Assembly: GCA_947493175.1 (NCBI GenBank)
Contig: CANLQD010000012.1
Coordinates: 25,383-89,382 of the forward strand
DNA from: an uncultured Flavobacteriaceae bacterium
Lineage (GTDB): Bacteria > Bacteroidota > Bacteroidia > Flavobacteriales > Flavobacteriaceae
Reading direction: 5' to 3'
Length of the DNA stretch: 64,000 nt
Positions within the stretch are counted from its first letter, which is position 1. Every line of letters starts with the position of its first letter. Under the pieces are notes generated by a model. That model was not told the origin of the DNA and searched no databases. It saw only the letters and a list, made by a program, of their open reading frames with translations. Below, piece after piece: positions 34,691-43,132 of the stretch. A program made the translations under genes and the position numbers.

Positions 34691-36021
34691 TTGAACATAT
34701 TTTTGAGTACAAAACTGAACAATAAGTCCGAGTCGTAGCGCTCGATCAATACTTTTACCCTTTTACCTTCTTTCTCATTGAGCATTTGCATAATTTCCTG
34801 CAATTTGTAGGTATGCACACTTTTCCCATTTACTGCCAATATGACATCGCCTTCCCGAATACCGGCAGTCTCTGCCGGACTACCGGCGCGAATCCCCGAA
34901 ACAATGATTTCGGGTACCAGACTTAGTCGTGTCTGATTTTGAAAAAGCAACTGTACGTTACCGAAAGCATCGTCTCGTTTATCATTACGGACAACACCCC
35001 TGCGATTCGCAATGCTTTCCGCCACATATCGCAAGCCATCGTGTTGTAATTGGATCCCGCTCATGTTATACTGAAAGGGATTATTGAACAAATGGTTTTT
35101 TCGAAGTGTTAAACGGCCATTGGGATAGTCGAAGATAATATTGAAACGCTTTAACACTTCACCGCCCATACTTCCGTTTCGATCCCCCAAATTTTTAATC
35201 TCGCTAAACGACGCTGCATCGGGAAAAGCCACCTTGGCGTCTTCCAATGTAAAGCTTCCGATCTTCAGGCCCTGAACCATAGTACGTTTTCCAAAGATAT
35301 TTCCATTCAATCCTTTTCCTAGAAAGTCATCGTAATTCTTATCGGGTATCCCTATTTCCTCATTCTCAAAAAGCCAGATAGCATCGCTACTTCCTGAATC
35401 TACCAATAATTTTACCGGAATGTTTTCCCTATCTTCAAAATAAACATGCCCATTTACATATGCCTTCTTATTTACCACGGTCAGTGGCAACGTTTCGTAC
35501 TTTTTATTAGTGGGATAAACATAGGTGTTCGGGTCATGAAGCCTAAGAGTTCTGCTGCTGTAGTTGATTTCCACAATAAAATCCTTAAACAGGTCGTATC
35601 CGATGATACCATGAATGGGAATTCCCAGATTAGGAGAAAAATTCATATCCCTGTCTAACACCACATAGAGCATTTGATCTTTGTTTTCAATATCGCCCAG
35701 TTTAAATCGATTTCCTTTGGAGCTCAAGGCTTTTATAGGCTCCCCGTCCCCTAGCCCCCGAATGGTAATTTCGGAAACCTCATTGATCTGTACCGAATCT
35801 TGATCGAAAAGGTGAAAGAGAATGGGTTTGCCAACCCCGGAGTCTAAAATAAACGAAAGCTTGCTGCCATTTACCTCCATCGGTACAATGATGAGGTTAT
35901 CGATCAACTGAAATTTTACTTTTTGGGGTTTCTTGCCCTCGGGCAACTGAAATCCCTGTGCCATTCCCATGAAAGGAAGGCAAAAAAGGAAATGTAGTAT
36001 ATAGACCCAAAAACGTTTCAA
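34678..36021 (-). CDS. exported retropepsin-like aspartyl protease with PDZ domain
   Basis: 447 residues. Signal peptide to about residue 21 (FCLPFMGMAQG). Two retropepsin-like halves, each with a catalytic-type motif: FILDSGVGKP near residue 57 and LLVDSGSSDAIW near 205, the first with HGIIGYDLFKDFIVEINY. A PDZ domain is at about 370-440 (GSPAETAGIREGDVILAVNGKSV). Bacteroidota have many such proteins; substrates are unknown, the PDZ suggests recognition of a C-terminus. Confidence 0.85.
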   Translation of the reverse strand: MKRFWVYILHFLFCLPFMGMAQGFQLPEGKKPQKVKFQLIDNLIIVPMEVNGSKLSFILDSGVGKPILFHLFDQDSVQINEVSEITIRGLGDGEPIKALSSKGNRFKLGDIENKDQMLYVVLDRDMNFSPNLGIPIHGIIGYDLFKDFIVEINYSSRTLRLHDPNTYVYPTNKKYETLPLTVVNKKAYVNGHVYFEDRENIPVKLLVDSGSSDAIWLFENEEIGIPDKNYDDFLGKGLNGNIFGKRTMVQGLKIGSFTLEDAKVAFPDAASFSEIKNLGDRNGSMGGEVLKRFNIIFDYPNGRLTLRKNHLFNNPFQYNMSGIQLQHDGLRYVAESIANRRGVVRNDKRDDAFGNVQLLFQNQTRLSLVPEIIVSGIRAGSPAETAGIREGDVILAVNGKSVHTYKLQEIMQMLNEKEGKRVKVLIERYDSDLLFSFVLKNMFKEKP

Positions 36022-36170
36022 TCGCTATGATTTAGTAGGCTCTCCCTTAAAGTTACTTAAATTTGTTTAACGGCGATGTTAATTAACAAAATGAACACCG
36101 TCTAAATAAAGTCTGCCCCTATTGCTTTCTCCAGTATGATTTCCCATTTTTGTCCTAAATCTACACTCGT

Positions 36171-37361
36171 ATGCCACAGGTTTCCCAAAAGGGGCTTTCG
36201 ATGCCCGAATCACCCATAAGAAAATTGGTCCCCTATGCAGAGGCTGCCAAAAAGAAAGGTGCCCAGGTAATACACCTTAATATTGGCCAGCCCGATATCA
36301 AAACTCCGCAAGTCGCCTTGGATGCGGTCAAAAATAATACCATTGAGGTTTTGGAATATAGCAGAACAGAAGGTTCGGAAAGCTATCGTGAAAAGCTTTC
36401 GACCTACTATAAAAAAAATAGCATCGATGTTGCTGCGAGTGATATCATCGTAACCACCGGTGGCTCTGAGGCACTCTCGTTTGTAATGGGAAGTATTGCC
36501 GATTCGCAGGAAGAAATAATCATTCCGGAACCTTTTTATGCCAATTATAATGGGTTTGCTACTGCTGCCAACATAAAGGTAGTACCGGTCGTATCAAAAA
36601 TAGATGACAATTTTGCCCTACCGCCCATAACGGCTTTTGAGCGATTGATTACTTCCAAGACCCGAGCTATCTTAATTTGTAATCCCGGAAATCCGACCGG
36701 GTATCTATACAGCAAGGAAGAAATCGACCAACTGGCCCAAATCGTTCGAAAACATGATATCTTTCTGGTAGCCGATGAAGTGTATCGGGAATTCACCTAT
36801 GATGACCGAGACCACTATTCCATTTTACAGGAAGCCGATTTGGAACAACATGCCATCATCGTAGATTCAGTTTCCAAACGCTATAGTATGTGCGGGGCGC
36901 GGGTAGGTTGCTTGGTTTCCAAAAACAAAGATGTAATACAGGCCGCCTTAAAATTCGCCCAAGCGCGATTATCACCTCCGACCTATGCCCAAATAGCAAG
37001 CGAAGCCGCTTTAGATACGCCCCAACACTATTTTGATCAAGTGAAGACCGAATATGTGGCCCGTAGAGACTTATTGGTCGAGGAGCTTGGGAAAATTGAG
37101 GGTGTAAAGGTAGCAAAGCCGCAAGGCGCCTTTTATTGTATTGCAGAGCTACCAATTACCGATGCAGATGATTTTGCCCAATGGCTTCTGGAAGATTTCA
37201 GGGTAAACAACGAAACGGTAATGGTAGCACCGGCAGCCGGTTTTTACGCGACCCCCGGTTTGGGTAAAAACCAGATTCGAATTGCTTATGTATTGGATCA
37301 AGAACGTTTAAAAAGAGCCGTTAACATACTAAAAGAGGCCTTGAAAAGTTATATTGGCTAA
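36171..37361 (+). CDS. class I/II pyridoxal-phosphate aminotransferase (aspartate aminotransferase-like)
   Basis: 396 residues. Fold type I. IHLNIGQPDIKTP at the start, IICNPGNPTGYLYS-type cofactor loop (ILICNPGNPTGYLYS), VADEVYREFTYD, and the PLP lysine in DSVSKRYSMCGARVGCLV. It is close to the aspartate/prephenate aminotransferase group; the exact amino donor is not certain. Its stop overlaps the murB start by 1 nt, so the two are coupled. Confidence 0.9.
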   Translation: MPQVSQKGLSMPESPIRKLVPYAEAAKKKGAQVIHLNIGQPDIKTPQVALDAVKNNTIEVLEYSRTEGSESYREKLSTYYKKNSIDVAASDIIVTTGGSEALSFVMGSIADSQEEIIIPEPFYANYNGFATAANIKVVPVVSKIDDNFALPPITAFERLITSKTRAILICNPGNPTGYLYSKEEIDQLAQIVRKHDIFLVADEVYREFTYDDRDHYSILQEADLEQHAIIVDSVSKRYSMCGARVGCLVSKNKDVIQAALKFAQARLSPPTYAQIASEAALDTPQHYFDQVKTEYVARRDLLVEELGKIEGVKVAKPQGAFYCIAELPITDADDFAQWLLEDFRVNNETVMVAPAAGFYATPGLGKNQIRIAYVLDQERLKRAVNILKEALKSYIG

Positions 37362-38374
37362 TGCAAGTAGAGCAAAACAAATCCCTAAAAACCTATAATA
37401 CTTTTGGTATAGACGCCAAAGCACGATTTTTTCTGGAAATACGTTCCTTGGACCAGTTGCGGGAAGCCCTTCGGTTAGAACAATTTCCGGAAAAGTTTGT
37501 AGTAAGCGGCGGCAGTAACATGCTACTCACCAAGGATATAGAAGCCCTAGTACTTCACATTCATATGAAGGGGATAACGGTTCTTTCTGAAGACAGGGAC
37601 CATGTTACCCTCAAAGTAATGGCAGGTGAGAATTGGCACGGGTTGGTACAATGGACATTGGAACGAAATTATGGTGGGCTTGAAAATATGTCATTGATAC
37701 CGGGAAATACAGGTACCGCCCCTATCCAGAATATCGGAGCTTACGGCGTAGAACTTAAGGATACCTTTGTACAATGTGAGGCCATGGATGTATTTACAGG
37801 GGAACTACATACCTTCTCCAAAGAGGACTGCAAATTCGGTTATCGCGATTCTTTTTTTAAAAATGAAGGCAAAGGTCGTTATATTATTACCTCTGTTTGC
37901 TTAAAATTGACAAAGAGGCACCACCTACTGAATACATCTTATGGTGCTATCGAGGCTGAATTAAAAAAAAACAAGGTTAGTCAAATAACCATACAGGAAA
38001 TTTCCAAAGCGGTCATCGCTATTCGACGCAGTAAACTCCCCGACCCTGCCGTATTGGGAAATAGCGGAAGTTTTTTTAAGAATCCCGTTATCAACAAGGA
38101 GGCATTCGAACATTTTGGTGCGACCCATCCGGATGCTCCATTTTACAAAATTTCGGATACCGCTTTTAAAATCCCTGCGGGATGGCTTATCGAACAATGT
38201 GGCTATAAAGGAAAACGATTCGGCGATGCAGGAGTTCATCAAAATCAGGCATTGGTATTGGTAAATTACGGAAACGCATCCGGAACCGAAATACTGGATT
38301 TGGCCCATCGGATCATGGCAACGGTCAAAAATCGATTTGGAATCGAAATCGTACCGGAGGTAAATATCATCTAG
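37361..38374 (+). CDS. murB: UDP-N-acetylenolpyruvoylglucosamine reductase
   Basis: 337 residues, the long (type I, E. coli-like) form. FAD domain: VVSGGSNMLLTKD and LIPGNTGTAPIQNIGAYGVELKDT; the catalytic Ser lies in LGNSGSFFKNPV and the C-terminal Glu region is present (VPEVNII). It reduces UDP-GlcNAc-enolpyruvate to UDP-MurNAc for peptidoglycan. ATG overlaps the preceding stop (TAATG). Confidence 0.95.
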   Translation: MQVEQNKSLKTYNTFGIDAKARFFLEIRSLDQLREALRLEQFPEKFVVSGGSNMLLTKDIEALVLHIHMKGITVLSEDRDHVTLKVMAGENWHGLVQWTLERNYGGLENMSLIPGNTGTAPIQNIGAYGVELKDTFVQCEAMDVFTGELHTFSKEDCKFGYRDSFFKNEGKGRYIITSVCLKLTKRHHLLNTSYGAIEAELKKNKVSQITIQEISKAVIAIRRSKLPDPAVLGNSGSFFKNPVINKEAFEHFGATHPDAPFYKISDTAFKIPAGWLIEQCGYKGKRFGDAGVHQNQALVLVNYGNASGTEILDLAHRIMATVKNRFGIEIVPEVNII

Positions 38375-38432
38375 CGGAACAATACCAGGGGAAAATCTAT
38401 TTGAGCAATCGAACTAAAGTAAATCCAAAAAA

Positions 38433-38461
38433 TAACCCTCGAAGAAAATCAACGAGGGTTA
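38433..38461 (-). terminator. perfect 9-bp hairpin, T run only on the minus strand
   Basis: TAACCCTCG (38433-38441) and CGAGGGTTA (38453-38461) pair fully around an 11-nt loop. On the minus strand it is followed by TTTTTT, on the plus strand by an A/C-rich stretch without T run. It would therefore stop minus-strand transcription, although the nearest minus-strand gene is far away. It can still form in the murB mRNA and protect its 3' end. Confidence 0.45.
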
Positions 38462-38641
38462 TACCAAACCAAACTAACCAAAAACTAAATGTACAGTTAC
38501 CAGCTGCACATTTATATAATTAAAATTTTGAGATAACGCCGCTTTACAATCAATTTTATAAATTAGCGTTTACCTATATACGGTACAAAGAACATACTTG
38601 GATGCCCGGACCTCAAAAAAAATTGTAAACCCCACATTCTT
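38462..38641. other. control region before the first ECF sigma gene
   Basis: No gene. It holds an imperfect inverted repeat TGTACAGTT (38490-38498) and AGCTGCACA (38502-38510), 7 of 9 paired, and a long AT-rich stretch. No exact TAnnTTTG box before the sigma gene, so this promoter may be recognised by the ECF factor itself (inference). Confidence 0.35.
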
Positions 38642-39211
38642 ATGAGTACACTTCTTGAAAAGCACATTGTAGAATTGCTTCAAGAGCGGAATGAAAAAGC
38701 CATTTCCCTTTTGTACGAGAATTATGGAGATACACTCTTCGGGGTTGCCAACAAAGTGGTTCGCGACGAAGAAATGGCCCAGGATGTCTTACAGGAAAGT
38801 TTTGTAAAGATTTGGAAAAAATCCGATTCGTACGATTCCTCAAAAGCGAAGCTTTTTACTTGGTTGTTTCGCATTACCAGAAATACTGCCATCGATAAAC
38901 TAAGGAGTGCCAATACAAAAACCGACAAGGAAATCCAAATGGACGTTTCGGACGTATATACGTTAGGTGTAGAAAGCATCAAACCGGAGTTGATGGATGT
39001 TCGGGAAAATTTGGACAAGATTGAAGTAAAATACCAAGTTGTATTGGAAGCATTGTTCTTTCAAGGTATGACACAACAGGAGGCCAGTGAAGAACTCGAC
39101 ATTCCCTTAGGAACAATTAAGTCTAGACTAAAAATCGGTCTAAGGGAACTCAAAAAAATATACGATCCAACTGTGTTTTTGATGCTGCTAGCACTAAACC
39201 TGATACAATAA
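38642..39211 (+). CDS. ECF RNA polymerase sigma factor
   Basis: 189 residues. Sigma2: LYENYGDTLFGVANKVVRDEEMAQDVLQESFVKIW; sigma4: MTQQEASEELDIPLGTIKSRLKIGLREL (helix-turn-helix). The C-terminus has a hydrophobic tail (TVFLMLLALNLIQ) not usual for the family. The anti-sigma gene starts 48 nt downstream, so this is a classical pair, responding to an envelope signal that cannot be named. Confidence 0.93.
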   Translation: MSTLLEKHIVELLQERNEKAISLLYENYGDTLFGVANKVVRDEEMAQDVLQESFVKIWKKSDSYDSSKAKLFTWLFRITRNTAIDKLRSANTKTDKEIQMDVSDVYTLGVESIKPELMDVRENLDKIEVKYQVVLEALFFQGMTQQEASEELDIPLGTIKSRLKIGLRELKKIYDPTVFLMLLALNLIQ

Positions 39212-39259
39212 TTCATAAAAGCGACCGACCAAATCGAAAACAGCTTTTATGGCAAATAA

Positions 39260-40027
39260 ATGGAAACGATGAAAGATAAAATTAAGATATTCCTTGATTC
39301 GGACCTACTTGAGAAATACCTCATAGGCTCTACTACAGAGCAGGAAAATCTTCAGGTAGAGCGATACATTGCGATGTATCCCGAAGTTCGTGAGACCTAT
39401 AACGAGTTACAGGAAAACCTGGAGGCCTATGCCAAGATGCATGCCATGAAAACACCCGAGGGTCTAAAAGAAAAGATTGTGGCGCGCATTAAATCGGAAA
39501 ATGTAAGTAGAAAACGGTTTTTCCGGTATGCAATAGCCGCCAGTATAGCTATGATGTTGTTTGCGGGTGCTTCCTATTTCTTTTGGAGCGAAAATCAAAT
39601 GTTACAACAAGAGAATGCTATCGTGAACAGCAAAATCGAAAGTTTAGAAGCTGATATGCGCGAGGGTCTCGAAGATGTAAGAAACCAGTTTATTGTCTTG
39701 AACAACCCTCAGACCAAGCGACTCAACATTAAAGGTAACAAGAAAGCCAAGGAGCTGAAAGCAGTGGCTTATGTGAACCCCGTAAAAAAGCTCTCCTATA
39801 TAAATGTAAGCAAGTTGCCCAATTTGCCAGAGAACCAGTGTTTTCAAATGTGGGCCGAGGTCGATGGAAAGATGATTAATTTGGGAATCATACAAGAAGC
39901 GAGTGAAGAGGATAAATTGTTGGCCCTACCATATGCCGACAAGGCCATCGGATACATAACCATAGAGCCTAAAGGTGGTAATGAGAAGCCGACCGTAGAG
40001 AATATTGTGGCAAACATCTCTTACTAA
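39260..40027 (+). CDS. anti-sigma factor (RskA-like)
   Basis: 255 residues. N-terminal sigma-binding helices (LLEKYLIGSTTEQENLQVERYIAMYPEVRE), a membrane segment at about 88-109 and a coiled stretch after it (LQQENAIVNSKIESLEADM). The outer RskA-like domain ends the protein (FQMWAEVDGKMINLGII, then GYITIEPKGGNEKPT). It should hold the preceding ECF factor at the inner membrane until a signal arrives. ATGs at 39260 and 39269 are both possible. Confidence 0.88.
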   Translation: METMKDKIKIFLDSDLLEKYLIGSTTEQENLQVERYIAMYPEVRETYNELQENLEAYAKMHAMKTPEGLKEKIVARIKSENVSRKRFFRYAIAASIAMMLFAGASYFFWSENQMLQQENAIVNSKIESLEADMREGLEDVRNQFIVLNNPQTKRLNIKGNKKAKELKAVAYVNPVKKLSYINVSKLPNLPENQCFQMWAEVDGKMINLGIIQEASEEDKLLALPYADKAIGYITIEPKGGNEKPTVENIVANISY

Positions 40028-40048
40028 ATCCCTTAACATAAGATTTTG

Positions 40049-40080
40049 AAGGCCCGACCCACAGTCGGGCCTTTATTTTT
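40049..40080 (+). terminator. strong terminator of the ECF/anti-sigma operon
   Basis: AAGGCCCGAC (40049-40058) pairs with GTCGGGCCTT (40064-40073) around a 5-nt loop and is followed by TTATTTTTG. It separates the operon from the Cys-rich gene. Confidence 0.85.
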
Positions 40081-40104
40081 GTAACTTTATCAAAAATTTT
40101 GAGC

Positions 40105-40308
40105 ATGAAGCTTTTTTTCCTAACTGTAGGCTTATTGGCGTTGGCATTTGCAGGAATCGCCATTAAAATTTGGTCTAAAAAAGACGGCAAATTTGCGGGC
40201 ACCTGTGCTAGTCAGAATCCGTTTTTGAATAAAGATGGGGAAGCCTGTGGCATGTGTGGAAAATTACCGACCGAGCAGGACTGCCGCAAAGACACCGCCA
40301 CTCTGTAA
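40105..40308 (+). CDS. small membrane-anchored Cys-rich protein
   Basis: 67 residues from the ATG at 40105 (a TTG lies two codons upstream). One membrane segment (LFFLTVGLLALAFAGIAIKIW), then GKFAGTCASQNPFLNKDGEACGMCGKLPTEQDC with four Cys, a pattern typical of a small family in Flavobacteriia. It could bind a metal or carry disulfides outside the membrane. No function known. It lies between two ECF sigma genes. Confidence 0.75.
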   Translation: MKLFFLTVGLLALAFAGIAIKIWSKKDGKFAGTCASQNPFLNKDGEACGMCGKLPTEQDCRKDTATL

Positions 40309-40353
40309 TACCCCCTTGGGCATCTGTACCTTGGCCTACACGAATCTGAATTT

Positions 40354-40920
40354 TTGTTGGACAAATCTGAAAACACACTCGAAGCTACGATACAAAGGGC
40401 CAAAAAGGGCAACCAGATTGCCTTTAGTGCACTTTTAGATCGTTTCTGGAACGATGTGTACGGTTTTCAATTAAAACGGACCCATAACGAAAATGATGCC
40501 GAGGACATTAGCATTCAGACATTTTCAAAAGCATTTGATAAGATACATACCTTCGACGAGGCGTACGAGTTTAAAACTTGGTTGATCGCTATTTCCAAAA
40601 ATATACACATCGATCTAGTTCGAAAGAGAAAAAAAGACGTGCTCGACACCCATGGTGGCAATAACGAAGCTGCCAAAAAGGTACTAGACGACGCCCCTAC
40701 GGTCGAAGACCGCCTGATTACCGAACAAAATCTGGCAACCTTGTTACAATATATCAAAAAATTGAAACCACATTATCAGGAGGTAATCAACCTTCGATAT
40801 TTTCAGGAACTTAGCTATTCAGCTATCGCCGAACAACTCGACGAACCCATGAACAACATAAAGGTGAAACTACTAAGAGCTAAGAAACTATTGGCCGAGG
40901 TCATCAAAAACAGGTCGTAG
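40354..40920 (+). CDS. second ECF RNA polymerase sigma factor
   Basis: 188 residues. Sigma2: DRFWNDVYGFQLKRTHNENDAEDISIQTFSKAF; sigma4: VINLRYFQELSYSAIAEQLDEPMNNIKVKLLRAKKLL. Starts at TTG 40354 or TTG 40357; no ATG occurs upstream of the first helix. No anti-sigma gene follows: the next gene is lipA, so this factor may be controlled otherwise or by the preceding Cys-rich protein (inference). Confidence 0.9.
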   Translation: MLDKSENTLEATIQRAKKGNQIAFSALLDRFWNDVYGFQLKRTHNENDAEDISIQTFSKAFDKIHTFDEAYEFKTWLIAISKNIHIDLVRKRKKDVLDTHGGNNEAAKKVLDDAPTVEDRLITEQNLATLLQYIKKLKPHYQEVINLRYFQELSYSAIAEQLDEPMNNIKVKLLRAKKLLAEVIKNRS

Positions 40921-41115
40921 CCAAGACCATATCTTTTCAATGGGGAACGTTCGCCCTTATCCAAGCGGTAAAAATTTTCTTGAAACCGATCATGCCCAAG
41001 GGATGGCCATCGAGGAATTATTTGACTAAACCTACTTGTTGATAGAGCCGGGCTATGGCTACATCAAGACTTTTTATTGGCCATTGATCCAAAGAAATAG
41101 GACCCAAATAGTTCG

Positions 41116-41123
41116 TATATTTG
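41116..41123 (+). promoter_or_regulatory. -7 element TATATTTG for lipA
   Basis: Exact TAnnTTTG match; start near 41128 gives a leader of about 13 nt and excludes the upstream in-frame codon at 41036 as start. Confidence 0.5.
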
Positions 41124-41140
41124 TATTCCAATTAAATGCT

Positions 41141-42016
41141 ATGAGTACAGAAACCTTGACAAGTGTCGCACCACCAAAAGGCAAGCCAAAATGGCTAAGG
41201 GTAAAGCTGCCGACAGGAAAGAAGTATACACAGTTACGCGGCCTCGTTGAAAAATACGACCTACACACCATTTGCACCTCCGGAAGTTGTCCCAATATGG
41301 GTGAATGTTGGGGAGAAGGTACTGCTACCTTTATGATTTTAGGTAATGTCTGTACTCGTTCTTGTGGCTTTTGCGGTGTAAAAACCGGCAGACCTGACCA
41401 AGTAGATTGGTCGGAACCTGAGAAAGTAGCGCGGTCTATTAAAATCATGGGTATTACCCATGCGGTCATTACTTCGGTAGATCGAGACGATTTAAAGGAT
41501 ATGGGCTCTATCATTTGGGCAGAGACGGTAAAGGCAATTCGACGAATGAACCCTAAGACCACCCTAGAAACATTAATACCTGATTTTCAGGGTATCGAAA
41601 GGCATTTAGACCGGATTGTCGAGGTATCTCCCGAAGTGGTTTCGCATAATATGGAAACCGTTAAAAGATTAACGCGCGAAGTACGCATACAAGCTAAATA
41701 TGAACGTAGTCTTGCCGTTCTTAGATATTTGCGAGCCAATGGAATCAACCGCACCAAGTCAGGAATCATGCTGGGCTTAGGAGAACGGGAGAATGAAGTT
41801 ATCGAAACTTTACAAGATTTGAGAAATGCCAATGTAGATGTGGTGACCCTAGGCCAATACCTGCAACCGAGCAAGAAGCATTTACCCGTAAAAGAGTTTA
41901 TATTGCCAGAACAATTCAAAAAATACGAGGAGATAGGACTTCAAATGGGGTTTAGGCATGTAGAAAGTGGGGCGTTGGTTCGTTCATCCTATAAAGCGCA
42001 CAAGCACATACATTAA
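41141..42016 (+). CDS. lipA: lipoyl synthase
   Basis: 291 residues from the ATG at 41141. Radical SAM enzyme that inserts two sulfurs into octanoyl-carrier lysines. The auxiliary cluster Cys are 45, 50 and 56 (CTSGSCPNMGEC); the SAM cluster is CTRSCGFC at 71-78; the C-terminal serine ligand is in GALVRSSYKA. All are present. It is monocistronic here. Confidence 0.96.
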   Translation: MSTETLTSVAPPKGKPKWLRVKLPTGKKYTQLRGLVEKYDLHTICTSGSCPNMGECWGEGTATFMILGNVCTRSCGFCGVKTGRPDQVDWSEPEKVARSIKIMGITHAVITSVDRDDLKDMGSIIWAETVKAIRRMNPKTTLETLIPDFQGIERHLDRIVEVSPEVVSHNMETVKRLTREVRIQAKYERSLAVLRYLRANGINRTKSGIMLGLGERENEVIETLQDLRNANVDVVTLGQYLQPSKKHLPVKEFILPEQFKKYEEIGLQMGFRHVESGALVRSSYKAHKHIH

Positions 42017-42121
42017 ATGAACATATTAAAAGATATTTTGATTTAGTGCAGATGCTTTGTTGGCAACCTGCCTTGCCACCAGACATTTTACCCATAACCC
42101 CACCCTCAAAAACTTCCAGGA

Positions 42122-43132
42122 TTGAAAACAACAACAATCGGTATTAATGGTTTTGGAAGAATTGGTCGTACCCTATTCCGATTGTTGGCGGCCCACCCAC
42201 ATTTAAAAGTGGTTGCCATTAATGACCTTGCCGATACCCTCACCTTGTCTCATTTATTGAAATACGATAGCATTCACGGCATTTTTGATAGAAACGTCTC
42301 CTATGATGCACATAATATCTTGATAGACAACGAGCAAATTGCCCTGTTCAATAAAAAACATCCCAAAGAAATCGATTGGGCCGCTCATCAGGTAGATGTG
42401 GTGGTTGAGGCAACCGGCAAGTTTAAAGACAGTGCTTCTTTGCAGTATCATCTACGCAATGGGGCTAAAAGAGTCATTCTGGCTGTACCCCCTACCGATG
42501 AAGACATCAAAATGGTGGTATACGGTATCAACGAACACCTTTTAACGTCAAAAGATACCATTATTTCAAATGCCTCTTGTACGACAAACAATGCGGCTCC
42601 GATGATCAAAGTCATCAACGATTTGTGCGGTATTCAACAGGCCTATATCACTACCGTACATTCTTTTACGACCGACCAACGTTTACATGACCAGCCGCAT
42701 CATGACCTGCGCAGGGCGAGGGCCGCAACACAATCGATCGTGCCTACTACGACCGGGGCAGCAAAAGCACTTACGCGAATTTTCCCGGAATTATCGGACG
42801 TAATTGGCGGATGCGGTATCAGGGTTCCCGTACCTAATGGGTCGTTGACAGACATTACCTTTAATGTTAAAAGAGAAACCTCAATTGAAGAAATCAATGA
42901 AAGTTTCAAAAGAATTTCGCATAAAGAACTGAAAAACATACTTTTATACACTGAAGACCCCATAGTTTCGGTGGATATAAACAATAGTTGCTATTCTTGT
43001 ACGTTTGATTCACAGATGACATCGGCAATTGGTACCATGGTGAAAATCATAGGTTGGTATGACAATGAGACGGGATATAGCAGTCGTATCATTGATTTAA
43101 TACAGCTACTGGTCGATAAAAAATTTATTTGA
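42122..43132 (+). CDS. glyceraldehyde-3-phosphate dehydrogenase, divergent type
   Basis: 336 residues starting with TTG at 42122 (no ATG at a suitable place). NAD(P) fold INGFGRIGRT (residues 8-16) with Asp35 after the second strand, which favours NAD. Catalytic Cys153 in SNASCTTNNAAP and His180 are present. The standard segment reads SCTTNCLAP; here NNAAP replaces NCLAP, as in a second GAPDH paralogue of Flavobacteriia. It may act in gluconeogenesis or on another aldehyde phosphate. It overlaps the sensor kinase gene. Confidence 0.9.
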   Translation: MKTTTIGINGFGRIGRTLFRLLAAHPHLKVVAINDLADTLTLSHLLKYDSIHGIFDRNVSYDAHNILIDNEQIALFNKKHPKEIDWAAHQVDVVVEATGKFKDSASLQYHLRNGAKRVILAVPPTDEDIKMVVYGINEHLLTSKDTIISNASCTTNNAAPMIKVINDLCGIQQAYITTVHSFTTDQRLHDQPHHDLRRARAATQSIVPTTTGAAKALTRIFPELSDVIGGCGIRVPVPNGSLTDITFNVKRETSIEEINESFKRISHKELKNILLYTEDPIVSVDINNSCYSCTFDSQMTSAIGTMVKIIGWYDNETGYSSRIIDLIQLLVDKKFI

